A stretch of 64,000 nt of DNA, from positions 73,605,818 through 73,669,817 of the forward strand of contig NC_090751.1 in assembly GCF_036898095.1 (NCBI RefSeq), written 5' to 3'. Positions 1 to 11,107 of the stretch are shown piece after piece (the stretch's first letter is position 1; every line of letters starts with the position of its first letter). The position numbers and the translations under genes were made by a program. This stretch comes from Palaemon carinicauda (Eukaryota; Arthropoda; Malacostraca; Decapoda; Palaemonidae). The notes under the pieces were generated by a model. The model had not been told where the DNA came from. It made no database searches and saw nothing but the letters and a program-made list of their open reading frames with translations.

Positions 1-35
1 ATATATATATATATGTATATATATGTATATATATT
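1..35. repeat. (TA)n microsatellite at window edge
   Basis: Alternating TA with a few TG interruptions runs off the left edge of the window. It is the first of several long TA arrays in this locus. Confidence 0.9.
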
Positions 36-51
36 ATTTATTTATTTAATT

Positions 52-116
52 ATTTATTCATTTCTCGTGAAAGAGGAAGGAAAAATAGCATACTTCGAAC
101 TATATGCTGTAATTTT
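52..116 (+). pseudogene. Short duplicate of the LEF-9-like fragment
   Basis: The stretch TCTCGTGAAAGAGGA followed by AATAGCATA and TTCGAACTAT is nearly the same as positions about 37015-37075 inside the LEF-9-like RNA polymerase relic. In the matching frame it encodes SRERG..NSI.RT.C, like the intact motif there. The similarity fades by about position 116. It is either a small duplicated piece or the remnant of a second copy of the gene cut by the adjacent TA array. Confidence 0.6.
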
Positions 117-224
117 CAACTAAAATTTTTATATATAAGATTACCATTATCAGTATTATTATTATTCGTAAAAAACAATCTCTATAAACAAAAGTTGTAT
201 TGATTTTTTTAAAACAAAAAACTA

Positions 225-918
225 ATGTTTTACCAATTCCCTTTACAAGTACATAACCCCAAAGTCGAAGAGGAAGAAATCTTAAATGAAACAGAAGAAG
301 ATTACTTGACTCAAGATTTTACCCAAGAAGACTTTATTCAAGAAGATTTTAATTATAAGAGAGAATCGTATTTAGCTCCAGTTTTATTCGTAATTGATTT
401 CGACCATACTTTGGTCGTTAATGATGGCAAATATCTACTGGAAAAATCTATAACTAAACACCTTCCCAGTACATATACGAGACCTTTCATGATTCCATTT
501 CTTGATTACATAAAGTCAGTAAATGATAATGATGTCGTTATAATGTGGATTGCAGGTACCAAGTTTTATATTTATCAAAATTTATTACTTTTAAATTTAG
601 CTATTTATTTTAATCATATTTTACATCAAAAACACTGTAAAGAATCGGATAAGAATTATGGAACGCTAAAGTCTTACCCATATTTAATAGAAAAATTTTC
701 AATGTATAAAAACACGTGATCTATACTCATAGATAAATATGCCAGGAAAAAAAGGCCATAATTCTGGTTTTAATGAAATACTGTCTATGAAACCAAACTG
801 TTTATCAACCATTAAAAAATTATTTCTCGAAGTTGAATATCCACTTCTTGGTGATACTACTTTAGTTAATCCAATTCCAGAAGGATCAGTAAAACATGAG
901 TTGTATGTCTCCGAGTGA
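225..918 (+). pseudogene. 38K: 38K-like HAD/FCP1-type phosphatase (endogenous viral relic)
   Basis: The first 164 codons are open. After an acidic N-terminus (residues 1-50) comes VLFVIDFDHTLV, the DxDxT nucleophile motif of HAD phosphatases in the FCP1/NIF style. RPFMIPFLDYI and VVIMWIAGT (motif II region) follow. The frame stops at 717. Related coding then continues in other frames with ILIDKYARKK (motif III-like) and LSMKPN to a stop at 918, so at least two frameshifts break it. Baculovirus and nudivirus 38K is a HAD-fold core protein needed for nucleocapsid assembly. Iridovirus CTD-phosphatase-like proteins share the same fold. The family assignment to 38K rests on the neighbouring LEF-4, LEF-9 and P33 relics, so the HAD call is firmer than the 38K call. 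Confidence 0.6.
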
Positions 919-940
919 TTAAAATAACTATTTATGATAC

Positions 941-1350
941 TTAGAAATTTTTATGGCACATATTAGTTTCTTTAATGAATTTTCTAATCTTAGTATTATT
1001 TGAATTATTACAATCAATTTTCTCCATTTTTCCACATGGTAACGTATACTGGCCTTCTCCAATATAATTTGGAAATTCATTAAAAAATATGTTATAAGAT
1101 TCTTTACTATTTAAAGTTTTTATTCTTTCTGATAAAAGCTTTAAAGCCGAATAACTTGGGGAACAATTAATTAACATATTATATGGCTCTGTTGCTGTTA
1201 CACACAAAATACCATAAGATTTTTTAGTACAATATTTTAATGCAGTATCGTTGTTACTCTAACAGAAAATAGAAGATTCCACATTTGCTAGTGTCATAAT
1301 ACTCTGATTTACCTTGCTTTTTGTATGTGCGCATGAAATTTTTTAAAACT
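941..1350 (-). pseudogene. Unassigned viral-block gene remnant, convergent with 38K-like gene
   Basis: An 88-codon open stretch (1207-941) is extended upstream to about 1350 by frames that continue after a shift. It is cysteine-containing (CVTATEPYNM, TLPCGKMEKIDC) and ends with a short Lys/Asn-rich tail. Only 22 bp separate its 3' end from the 38K-like gene, which suggests dense viral-style packing. In baculoviruses 38K lies next to lef-5, but I see no TFIIS-like zinc ribbon here, so no function is assigned. Confidence 0.35.
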
Positions 1351-1721
1351 AATTTGCAATTTTTAATAATTCGTCTAGAGCTGATTAAGAGAACGATCTA
1401 ATGATTGAATCGTTCATCGTCATTTTTATATTTCCTTATCATTTTGGAAGGTGGATATCATAGGAGAAAAGATGAAAAAATGATAATATATATCTATATA
1501 TGTATAATATTTGAATTAATGTTTTTCACATTTTCAAATTTTTTGCACATATTAACACCGATATTCTTTACTTCTACTAATTCATGGGTAAGATATTTTT
1601 CATATTTAGTTTGTAGCAGCATTTGTTTTTTCGTTAAGATAAAAAATAAAAAATGTGATTTCGAAAATTTAATAAATAGAGACAATCTAACAAAGCTCTA
1701 CTTTGCAAATGTATAATTTTT
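1351..1721. other. Unresolved AT-rich gap
   Basis: Two overlapping open frames compete here, a 103-codon plus-strand frame rich in Phe/Ile and a 63-codon minus-strand frame. Neither has a recognisable domain, and both can arise by chance at this base composition. Confidence 0.3.
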
Positions 1722-2159
1722 TCAACACCACACACATGTTTTTAAGATTGAAAGTATTTTAATGGTATGAGTTATGTATATTAGTAATACCTTATATATA
1801 TAATCAAGTAAAGGTCTTAGAAGTGATTCCCAATCATTAATATTTGAATTATTATTCATAATTTCATTTATTGACAATAATAAGCGAATATAGGTAGATT
1901 GCATTATTTCCTTTGCAAATGAAATTATATTATATATTTCATTTTGTAGTTTCTTCAATGATACATTATTTGCATTGTAAATGGTAATTCTGTTGTTATA
2001 TATTGATACCAATTCACTTATCAATGGATGAATAATTTCTTCATTTCTACTTTTGATATCAAACATATCCCATGAGAGACTGTTATTTTCTGTCGTCGCA
2101 TTGCATGATTTACTTTTGTTAGGAGTTGATAAAGCGATGAGTGAAGGATCTTGCCACAA
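1722..2159 (-). CDS. Hypothetical protein, 145 aa
   Basis: Open for 145 codons on the minus strand. The centre is helical and rich in Asn/Ile/Leu (residues about 45-125), with no signal peptide and no recognised motif. It sits between decayed viral genes and has the same AT-rich codon use, so it is most likely another viral-block gene that happens not to be interrupted or has lost an end. Confidence 0.35.
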   Translation of the reverse strand: MWQDPSLIALSTPNKSKSCNATTENNSLSWDMFDIKSRNEEIIHPLISELVSIYNNRITIYNANNVSLKKLQNEIYNIISFAKEIMQSTYIRLLLSINEIMNNNSNINDWESLLRPLLDYIYKVLLIYITHTIKILSILKTCVWC

Positions 2160-2234
2160 AGTTGTATTCTCCCTTGTTTTATTTTCTATTAAGTAATGGT
2201 TATTTAATTATTTGTATTTATCATATATTTATAA

Positions 2235-2898
2235 ATGAGAAGTCATTCAAAATACTTTGATATAAAGGATTATACACGTTTACAAATATGTTCATTTATG
2301 GTGAATAAGGATTTTGATATTTATACAAATTTCTTAAAACTTTTAGAAAAGAATAATTTTATTAATCTGAGGTTTTGTAAAAAATATATCCTTAAATCAT
2401 ACCCCTATCAAACAGACATCAAGACTCCCTGTAAATAAATACAAATGTGAAAGAAAAAATCAAACATATGATACTTGTATTTATATAACCAACCATATAA
2501 TCTATTTTTTACAACCAAACCAAAAATCTTTATTAAGTGTCATGAATAATTCACTGACAAATGTTAGAGAAAAATTAAGTCAGATTCTTACATTCCCCAA
2601 ATTGAATTTGTGGTCTTATGATAATTGTTCTATAGAATTCATTAATGATCCTTGTATAAATACACGCAAGTTTCCTGCTTTGGGAACATTTTTAAATCAA
2701 GATTCTGAACAAGCAATTGGAGGCGTGAGAGAACGTAAAATTAAATATTTAGATATATACGTTAATTTCATCACTTCTGTTGGTGAAGTTTTTCATCTTA
2801 AATACATAATACATCATAATAGATTTTTAATATGCAAGAAAGGTATTAAAGTTATGTGGCAATTTATTCGTTTATTTTCTCACTCCACATCAGGATAA
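2235..2898 (+). pseudogene. Unassigned viral-block gene remnant in two open pieces
   Basis: Two plus-strand open pieces (2235-2438, 67 codons; 2542-2898, 118 codons) lie in the same direction. The second has the motifs NVREKLSQIL, CINTRKFPALGTF and EQAIGGVRER and reads like a folded globular protein, not low-complexity sequence. Whether the pieces are one broken gene or two genes cannot be decided. I do not recognise the family. Confidence 0.35.
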
Positions 2899-2957
2899 AA
2901 ATAAAATAAAGAGTGCAGCGTATTCTCATCCCATAACTTTCCGTCCTCCTCAAAAAA

Positions 2958-3461
2958 ATGATGACAACATTTAAAAATTTTACATCAATGTACGATAATG
3001 TGATTCTCGTTTTTTTTCATAGCTCTTTTGTAACGTTTTTATGGCTCTATACATTAGGAGAGTATGATTGTAATTACATAATAAAAAGATTTTTTTTTTA
3101 TATTTCAAATACATATTGTAAATTCAATCATGGATTTTGTAAAGTATTTGAAGATGATAGAAATGTGTTAGAATTGGTTCATAAGCATGGATGCGTACAT
3201 TTATTGGAAATGTTACCTAAACTTATTTCTGAGAGTATTAATGAAAGTCAAATGTGGGCGGAAATGATATACTAAAAGGAACAATATTAAACCTATTTGT
3301 CATATTTAAGAGTTTTATATGGGAATTATAAAATGGAGTTTCTCAAAAAGCTTGAGAGCAATGAATTTAATATTTTTATAAAAAATTACCTATTACCCGA
3401 TGCAATGAATAACATCAAAAACCTACTTCAAAAATATAACAAAAAACTGTTATATTTATAG
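2958..3461 (+). pseudogene. Unassigned viral-block gene remnant, 105-codon open part
   Basis: A 105-codon frame (2958-3275) starts with a hydrophobic stretch (about residues 15-32) and then has CKVFEDDRNVLELVHKHG. After the stop, a second short frame from 3334 (MEFLKKLESNEFN) runs to a stop at about 3461 and may be its continuation after a frameshift. No family is recognised. Confidence 0.3.
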
Positions 3462-3514
3462 ACAAAATGTTAAATTTAACAAGCATTATGGGTTTACATG
3501 TTTCTAATACTTTA

Positions 3515-3515
<1 letters not shown>

Positions 3516-3562
<47 letters not shown>
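3516..3562. repeat. Homopolymeric A tract
   Basis: Forty-seven consecutive A bases. No LINE or SINE body is visible directly upstream, so it is a simple repeat and not a clear retroposon tail. Confidence 0.9.
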
Positions 3563-3563
<1 letters not shown>

Positions 3564-3782
3564 AACGATGAAGTGCAAAACGATATTTACAAAGGAATTG
3601 GAGATTTAGAATTTTACAATCAAATACAATTTTTTTTTTTTTTAATACAACAAACTTTCATGTTTAATTAGGCGTCATAAAAAAATATAGGTATAGAAAC
3701 GATAAAAATTTACCTACACATCTTGTTATCTAAGTTAAAGGAAAATATAAATTCACTAAATGTTGGGTAAAGGTTAGGATTA

Positions 3783-3844
<62 letters not shown>
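3783..3844. repeat. (AAT)n microsatellite
   Basis: About twenty uninterrupted AAT units between two decayed coding stretches. Confidence 0.9.
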
Positions 3845-3846
<2 letters not shown>

Positions 3847-3884
3847 TATTAATTACGCACTTTTAACGTTAAAGTCATATTTTA

Positions 3885-4545
3885 AAATGAACGGTAAGAA
3901 CGAAAAAATGGAAACCTTATTGTTTGTTACCCAACGTGTTACCAACAACATTTTTCCTATTAAATATTGCTATAGACGAAACTATATTAAAAAATATGAT
4001 CGAATTTATGCTCTACGAAGAATAATTGCATAACTCAAAAAGTATTTTCATTATGTCATTAATTATAATAATTTTGCTTTTTTATATGAATAATAAGAAT
4101 TATACCGTGATGTTTAACGCGGAAGATTTTGCATAGTTTTAAAAAAAATCTATAAGTCTACCTTGCTATGAATATGATGGTTTCATTTTTATATATAAAG
4201 ATGAAATAATAGAAATTAAAGATGAATTTTTTTTAACTGCAAATTTAAGATGTGATGCGAATAATAAGATTCTTCTAGATAATACTAGTAATATTTATTT
4301 GGTAACGTAAAAAGAAATCCATTACTACTACTATAAAAAAGTAAAATGTCAAAATTCAAAATAGATAATGTGCTAAGAACTATAACTGATTCAGCCGATA
4401 ATGTAATTATAACTAGAGGACAAACAACGAGAAAATTATTGGAAGAAAATAAACTAAATAGAATAATAAGAAATAAATCAAATAATAATAATGAAAATAT
4501 ATACGAAATAAAAAAAACAAGGAAAATCATCATTGCCATAATATA
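3885..4545 (+). pseudogene. Unassigned, heavily frameshifted viral-block remnant
   Basis: Coding-like pieces jump between plus frames: MNGKNEKMETLLFVTQRV near 3887, LPCYEYDGFIFIYKDEIIEI near 4160, and a 66-codon open piece at 4346-4546 (MSKFKIDNVLRTITDSADNV). Together they suggest one or two genes with many indels. No domain is recognised. Confidence 0.3.
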
Positions 4546-4684
4546 GATAAAATACGATTTTCTAAAAATGGAAATAAAATTCCTTACAAAGATTATAGGT
4601 CCATAACAAAAAAAAAAAGGACGATTATGCTAAACAGATGGGGTTTCTCAATGAAAGGGATTTTATAAAAAGGTAGATGATTAC

Positions 4685-5311
4685 TTGATTATGTTAAAAA
4701 AGGATCAAAGTAGCTTAATAAACCCTAAGTTACTGAATACTTTAAAATTTCTCCAAAGTCAAGATAGAAAACACCCTAAATATATCATAGCAACTTTATT
4801 CGTACCTGGGTCTTTAATAGTTACGTTAAAACGCATATCAGAAATTCATAAGGAAAATTCTGGTTGTTTCCGTTATTATAAGCAAAATGGTAGCAGTCAA
4901 ATTATAAAACATATAGTTTTGGGAAATTTTTGTATTGATGGTGATCAAGGAGATATACCAGAATCTGAACATCCTTTATCCTTTAACCTTTATAAGGGTT
5001 TTGATTTGTCAGGAATTAATAAAATGAAAGCAGATGAAATTTTAAATTCAGGATTTAATGGATTATGCAATATATTTAATTTTAATGCTATGGCACCATC
5101 AACTTTGTCTGCATATCATGAAATTGAATTGTCAGAAGAAGAAGAAAAAGAATATATGCTTGTGTGCGAACAAGTTTCAATATTAAGGGAATTATGGACA
5201 GACGTAGATTCTATACGACAAATTACTAAAGGAGTCATAAACTCGCAATTTGGGCATGTTTTATATGATTATTTTCACCAAGTAAAATATAATTTTTTTT
5301 TATATTATTGA
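4685..5311 (+). CDS. Hypothetical protein, 208 aa, open
   Basis: This is one of the longest intact frames in the viral block. It has globular composition with YIIATLFVPGSLIVTLKRI near residue 35, CIDGDQGDIPESEHPLSF near 80, and an acidic patch LSEEEEKEYM near 148. No transmembrane segment or known motif was recognised. Its stop lies 1 bp from the next start (ATTGACAG context at 5308), so the following frame overlaps or abuts it. A structural or late protein of the endogenous virus is possible, but this is only a guess from context. Confidence 0.45.
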   Translation: MIMLKKDQSSLINPKLLNTLKFLQSQDRKHPKYIIATLFVPGSLIVTLKRISEIHKENSGCFRYYKQNGSSQIIKHIVLGNFCIDGDQGDIPESEHPLSFNLYKGFDLSGINKMKADEILNSGFNGLCNIFNFNAMAPSTLSAYHEIELSEEEEKEYMLVCEQVSILRELWTDVDSIRQITKGVINSQFGHVLYDYFHQVKYNFFLYY

Positions 5312-6087
5312 CAGAATTTTTAGTGATTAAAAGCATAATAAATAAATTTATATATCTCTTAAGTTTGCTTTTTATTTACTACCTTCTTCTTACTTACTTT
5401 CACTCCCAGGTAGGCTTTAAGCCTATCAGTGGAATTATTATTATTATTACCATTTTGTTTTATTCTAAAAAATCCACGGTTTCATTATGGAAGCCAAAAT
5501 GGGAAATAAAAAAATTTCATTCATTTGTCACCTATATAAATCCTATGAAACTCAGCACGAAATATACGAAATCAGTTGAATATAGATTCCATATTCTTCC
5601 ATGGGAAAGAGAATTTTTTTTATTCAAAATGATATATACAATAGTACCTTATATGAACTATATTGTACTGAAGAAAATTAAGATTATTTACAAATTCTAT
5701 TCGCTTTAAAATTACATTTAACTTCCCATATTAACAAATATCTTTTTGGTATTTGGCAGTATGATAAAAAACTTTGTATCCTAAATGTGTTCTTTATTCA
5801 TAAAGCTGAGATTTGTGCAGCATTAATCCACAACGTATTCAAAGTACCTCATGATCACCTCGTTCTATTTACATTTTATAGAATGTCTGTTAAAATAATA
5901 CCGACAAAAAGCTGCTTATCTACTTAATGATAATAATCAGTTATGGAACGATTTAGCTGATCTTTTAAAGTTAAATATAAATTCTTTGACATATAAACGA
6001 AATGAAAAGTTTACAAAAAATCTCGCAAAATACATTGTTTTGCGTAGAGATGGATGTTTAAGTCTTGATTGGGTCACAAATGTATAA
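5308..6087 (+). pseudogene. Membrane-anchored unassigned viral-block gene remnant
   Basis: The open part (5308-5709, 133 codons) begins with a strongly hydrophobic segment (about residues 12-30) and a second one near 42-52, then a Lys-rich region. After 5660 the better coding frame shifts: HLTSHINKYLFGIWQYDKKL, IHKAEICAALIHNVF and finally FTKNLAKYIVLRRDGCLSL, ending at about 6087. At least two frameshifts are implied. No family is recognised. Confidence 0.35.
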
Positions 6088-6119
6088 AAATTTGCTGAAA
6101 AATAATAACGTTTTTCACA

Positions 6120-6459
6120 TTGTTATTATTTGCAGTTTACATAATTTTTGCATTTTATATAACAAAGTTGCTGTTGTTTAATCTATACAATAATAATATG
6201 CCATCATTGGATTTTTATTGGGCCCTCCCAAAAGATGAAAGTATTTTTTTATTATTCATTATACAATATGACAGTTTACAAAATAAAAGAGAACGTATTA
6301 GCTGAACATATGCTAATGATCACTTTTTCCCTTCAAAATTACTATTTCTTTGTAGATAACAGTAAAGGTTATATTGAAATAATTTACGATATAAATAGTT
6401 CTCAAGTGGATGAATATTATTTTAAATGTAAAAACATAAAACACTATGATATTGTATAA
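6120..6459 (+). pseudogene. Two overlapping small frames, unassigned
   Basis: A hydrophobic 61-codon frame (6120-6305) overlaps a 74-codon frame (6235-6459) that contains NYYFFVDNSKGYIEIIYDIN. They probably represent one gene with a frameshift around 6240-6300. Between 6460 and 6600 only AT-rich sequence with a minus-strand hydrophobic frame is visible. Confidence 0.25.
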
Positions 6460-6599
6460 TCATTTCTGATAGACAATCCCAAAAATGTTAAAACAATATG
6501 TCATAGGAAACTCGATTATCTTAAAAAAATATATATATTTTAAAACTTTTAATTCATTACATACCCCAGTCACTTTGAAAAAGATAAAATAAAAAATTA

Positions 6600-7227
6600 A
6601 TGAAATAAATAGGGAACAAAGTAATAGTGACAGTGAAAATAACAGTAAAAGTTCAAACAGAACTTTAATATCTTCCCTTATGAACATGAATCTGAATTAT
6701 TAGGTACTCTTAGACGTTATACTATTTTATTTAGTGCAATGTCTTTAATTTATGCTCAACAATCAAGTAACGTTGATATTGAAAACATATTGAAACAAAT
6801 TTATCATCACTTTTGAATTAAGCATCCAAAATCGAAAAATTGAGCCAGGAATCAAATTATGATGACATAATAGACGAAAAAAAATTATATAGGTGACTTG
6901 GAGATTACTAATAAAAGTTCACAAAAAGATTTTTCGTTAAATGCTAGATTAGATATCTTAGAAACAAAATTAAACTATATATTTAATCCCTTAAACTATG
7001 ATAATATAATGAAAGCTACGCCAACAATTACTTTAGTATATGCGGACATTCATAAATGTCAAAAACGTAATTTGACTATTTTTAACAACTGGATAAAATA
7101 TTTTATGACTTTGTCAGCATTTCAAAAGGATTTAAATTTCAAACATATATTTGATTATCTTAACAATTATATATTTCACAATTTTTTTAACAATTATCAG
7201 TTTAATTTTTATCCATTACAAAAATAA
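6600..7227 (+). pseudogene. Unassigned viral-block gene remnant with Ser/Asn-rich start
   Basis: The sequence starts with a Ser/Asn-rich stretch (NREQSNSDSENNSKSSN), then HESELLGTLRRYTILFSAM. After two breaks it continues in the 109-codon frame 6898-7227 (LNARLDILETKLNYIFN, LVYADIHKCQKRNLTIF). Its likely helical, partly coiled-coil character is the only structural hint. Confidence 0.3.
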
Positions 7228-7249
7228 CAAAATAAACACTATTCAGAGA

Positions 7250-7870
7250 TTATATTGGATATATTAAATATTTTATATAGTTACTCATAAATTTATTGAT
7301 ATCTACTTTCCAGAAGAGTTAAGTCATTTGGAAAATACTATTTCAATGAAAAACTATAATGAAGATTTGTTTCCAATACAATGGAACCAACCTCCTAAAT
7401 TTCCACAATAAAAAAATAAAAGTAATATTGTGGACAATTTAGAGATATATTCAATTCACGTTAATGATGATGACAAAAACAATCTTGTTAACTCTGATAA
7501 AGGGTTTATAGTTTTAGGAGCGCAGAGACCCTTATTTAATTCGACAATAAATACTAGTGTCCTAAACAAATTTAATGCCACCTTATATGGGATTGGACAA
7601 AATCTTATAAACATAACTTAAGTCATTTTCCACGGTATGCCCCATATAAAATGTGAATTGGAACAAAAGGACCATAGAACGCATGCAGACGATTTTTTAA
7701 ACGAATACATAAATTTTCTTACTTTTGTATTGTTTGGACATGTGTTATTACCAAGAGTAACAATATAGGAAAACACATGAAAGATCAAAATGAACCATTT
7801 TATCAAGGAGAAACGTCAATTCAACTTTTTTCTATCCCTAATTTCCTGAGCATAAAAATCTTTTTTAGTA
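7250..7870 (+). pseudogene. Unassigned viral-block gene remnant
   Basis: Plus-strand pieces include FPEELSHLENTISM, the 63-codon frame 7430-7621 (KGFIVLGAQRPLFN) and, after a frameshift at about 7620, VIFHGMPHIKCELEQKDH and INFLTFVLFGHVLLPRV. The arrangement suggests a single gene of about 200 codons with several indels. No family is assigned. Confidence 0.3.
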
Positions 7871-7950
7871 AACTCAAGATATTTTAGGTAAACAATACAA
7901 GCTATTATTATAAACAGTGCTATAATGCTAAAGAGTGTTATGTATTGCAT
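7815..7950 (-). pseudogene. Short frame with N-terminal signal anchor
   Basis: A 44-codon minus frame starts MQYITLFSIIALFIIIACI, a classic N-terminal membrane anchor, followed by charged residues. Per os infectivity factors of baculovirus-like viruses begin this way, but the remainder is lost, so no gene name is justified. Confidence 0.25.
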
Positions 7951-8755
7951 TTTTTATATTTTGAATATATACTTCGTACATATAATGAATATTGAAACTG
8001 GGTGGGTGTTTATTATTATTATTCTTCTCTTGTAGTGTACTGAAAAGATGTCTATATAGGATATCCATGATATATATCGGCATTCTTGCATGTAAGAGAT
8101 AAAATAGTTATAAGTTATAATAATGATAATTCAAACTTGATGAAAGGGTGAAAACAGGATCTAGGGGCAATTGCGTGGCTGATTAAAAAAAAAAAAAAAA
8201 TAATGTGTTCAGAACAATATAAAATAGTTATTAGTCTAAGAGATGAAGAAGAAGAAGATGGAGCAGATGATTTTGTTTTATAGCAATAGAGTATATAAAG
8301 TATTGGCTAAATGTCTTATTGCTTATTCACATTCCAGTTTGGCGAAGTACCATTTATTGTGAATTGGCACTTTTATGCTTATTCACAATCCAATTTTCTT
8401 CTATATAGAGACATTAAATTATTCGGAACTGATTTTTATAAGCTATTCCAGCAGGTATATCAATTAAAATAATATGCATGACCTATTATATCCTAGCCGC
8501 TATTAATCTTAGTATTATTTATTATCATATTATAAACTTTTTATTTTTGGGGGAAGATTTGTAAAAAAGAAAAAAAAAAATTTTCCTCCCGCATAACATA
8601 ATTCTTGTCATGCATATAAAAAAATATAACCATTCCACGTTTTGATACAAATTTCTGCTTCTTACGTAGAATTATAATTTCTAAAAAATTATTTAGTTTT
8701 TTATAAAATGATACAACCATAAAAATAATATATTATCGCTGTATGCGCTTACAGT
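7951..8755. other. Non-coding or unreadable AT-rich region
   Basis: No open frame of note occurs. There are short A-runs, and TTATTCACATTCCAGTTT (about 8322) is loosely repeated as TTATTCACAATCCAATTT (about 8378). The first readable part of the LEF-4-like gene begins at its right edge. Confidence 0.5.
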
Positions 8756-10058
8756 TTTAGCCTAGCTTTACATGAAATTCTTGGTCATGCTTTATATAAT
8801 AAACCTAAACATAGGGATAGATTATTAGGAGCTTATGCAGCAAATAAAGTTTCATCTTCTCTTCGTCTCTTTTATGAATTTAAAAGTATCAAAAATGTCA
8901 TTTTGACAACAGAAAGACGGTTAATAAATATGGTAGTCGTATCTTTTGACGCAGAATTAACTGAACCTATTAATATAACATTTACCATTTTCAAAGAAAA
9001 GATTTTTCTAAAATGAATTTTATATCTAGAGAAATTGAGATTTTATTTCGTGATTATAGACTTTGTATAGATTTAACCAGAGATACATATACTATTGAAT
9101 GCAAAAAAAAAAAAAAGTTTTGCCCTAAAGAAATGTTTGTTGAACAAACATTAACGAGAAGAGTATTATTTAGTAGTATAGAGGGTCCAATAATATCAGA
9201 GCCTTTATTTCTACTAAATAGACATGATGAGGCTATAGGCATTGCTTCTTTTTATCGATAGCTCAAATATAGCTGTCAAATCGATTTACTTAGAAAGAAA
9301 CGCTACTAAACTTCATCAACAAATATGCCCAGATGATTATACAAAAGCTTACCTTTTTATATCAGAATGTGAAATAACGAGTCCCGAATTTAATAACAAG
9401 GAAAGCACCAACAATTATTTTCAACTGGGCTGGCGTTTAAACGGTACTTTGCCTTTCATTGCTACACAATCACATATTATTTCACCTAAATCTAGTAAAC
9501 CTAAGCATATCGCAAATCAAAATGTGTGTATAGAAAAAAGAAAATATTCTCGCCAAGCTTCATTCTACTTGAAATTTGACGGGATACAAGCGACACTTTT
9601 ATTTTACAATAATCATTTTATTTTAAGTAATTCAAGTTTTTCTCATTCTTATATTCATATAATTCCTGAAAAAGTTGTATATACTTTAAAAGATTATAAA
9701 TTTTTAGGAGAATATAATTCATATTCTGTGACAACTTCTAAAAGTGGATTACCAAAACCTAGTCCTCTTGTGATTATAGATATTCAAACATCTACTTTTA
9801 CTGCTTTCAAACGTATGAAAATTATTCAAAATCTTAGAATAGCACTTGCACCTTATCTATATGAATACTTTATATTTTTCAAAGGTGAAATACCATATAA
9901 TGATAAATATGAAATAAAAACTACTTTATCTTTTATCAAACTCCGTCCCATTAATCCATAATAGTATTTCTGAAGTTACTTTAGACTGTAAAAATAAAAC
10001 TAATATTAATCAAATTATAAGACATCGGCCAGATAAATATAAACCCAATTCCACTTAA
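8756..10058 (+). pseudogene. lef-4: LEF-4-like mRNA capping guanylyltransferase (endogenous viral relic)
   Basis: The C-terminal half holds the covalent nucleotidyltransferase motifs in order: motif I LKFDG (near 9579), III-like FLGEYN (near 9706), IV LVIIDI (near 9770), V FIKLRPIN (near 9935) and VI RHRPDKYKPN (near 10025-10052). The protein ends three residues after motif VI, so no methyltransferase follows. The N-terminal third (8756-9242) includes EIEIL, which could be a triphosphatase glutamate strand. LEF-4 of baculoviruses and nudiviruses combines triphosphatase and guanylyltransferase in about 450 residues, and this relic has about the same length. Reading frames change at about 9012, 9250 and 9957, so it is broken. 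A capping enzyme of another large DNA virus is the main alternative. The guanylyltransferase identity is secure, the LEF-4 label less so. Confidence 0.75.
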
Positions 10059-10269
10059 CCAGATAAACGTTGTTTTTTATTTATTAAATGTCACTTAGGC
10101 AGGATGGATTACTATTCATATTATATTTATTTAAATAACTTCTCATTTGTGCAGTTGTACAAGTGTACCTTCGTAAATGGCTTTGATGATCATAGGCGTG
10201 ATCCTTTTCTCTGAAAACTTTAATGGCGTTACTCGACATTTGATGTTTTATGCGCACAGTAGTTATTTT

Positions 10270-11107
10270 TTATGATGAAGCATTATTAATGATCTGTTCA
10301 TCGTCTTCATCACTATCACGATTTTTATCGTTAAGACAAGATTTATTTGAATTGACAGCAATGAACGACTTGTGCTCGTTACTAAATCTGTTTATTAAAT
10401 TTTGATAATAAACAGTTGCTCCTTTTAAAGTTAAAGGGGCCTTGTGACATATATTAGTTAGACTAAAGAGACCAAGATTTTGTATGTAAACTACATTTTG
10501 CATATAAACATTGTCAATAATAGGTTTACTTGTATTTTTTTTTTTTTTCAGAAAAATCCAAGGTATGACTTTTTTTATTGCTTCTAACATCAAGTATTTT
10601 TCAGGGTAGATTTTCCGAGTAAAATCAAAAACAAATTTATTTTCTTTATATTTCAAGGAAGGTCCTATATCATCCTTTAATTTGCAATAATAATTCTTGT
10701 ACATATCTTCCGATGATTTTAGCATTGCATGGTATTTACGAAAAACTTCAATATGATGTTCGTGAATAAGAGCATTTCGTTCTTTTATTTCATCAATAGT
10801 AGGAGCTATTTGATAATGATTTTCTGATTTTTTAAAAGCATTATACCATTTGTGAATCGTCTGGACACTCAATGTTGAATTAGGTACATTTCCTTTAGAA
10901 GTTAAATTTGTATTAGATGCTCTGGGAATTGTTTTACTCAAAAGAGGAGCGTCAGTCATATTTTTCAAGACAAGGTTATAAGAAGAACATAAATCTTTAT
11001 TGTCAATTGGAATAGCTTGAGATATAGCTTTACCATTGCAATTGACAAATAATATATTTGAAGTATAAATTATACAATTTTTTTCAAGGGTGGAATTTCT
11101 AACAATT
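10270..11107 (-). CDS. Hypothetical protein, at least 232 aa, open
   Basis: Open from about 11107 to 10270. The first Met gives 232 residues from 10968, but coding-like sequence continues upstream without a stop for about 46 codons, so the true start is further out. It contains LSVQTIHKWYNAFKKSENHY, an amphipathic central region with FVFDFTRKIYPEKYLM, and an acidic tail DSDEDDEQ. The upstream frame 11291-11109 (GLQAFIEYQYNAKKNKNK) and 11300-11460 look like frameshifted N-terminal continuations. The gene may thus be over 400 codons, perhaps a structural protein of the endogenous virus. No family is recognised. Confidence 0.45.

Noticed and set aside
1405..1716. 103-codon hydrophobic plus-strand ORF
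   Set aside because: An equally long opposite frame exists, the composition is Phe/Ile from AT-rich DNA, and no motif is present.
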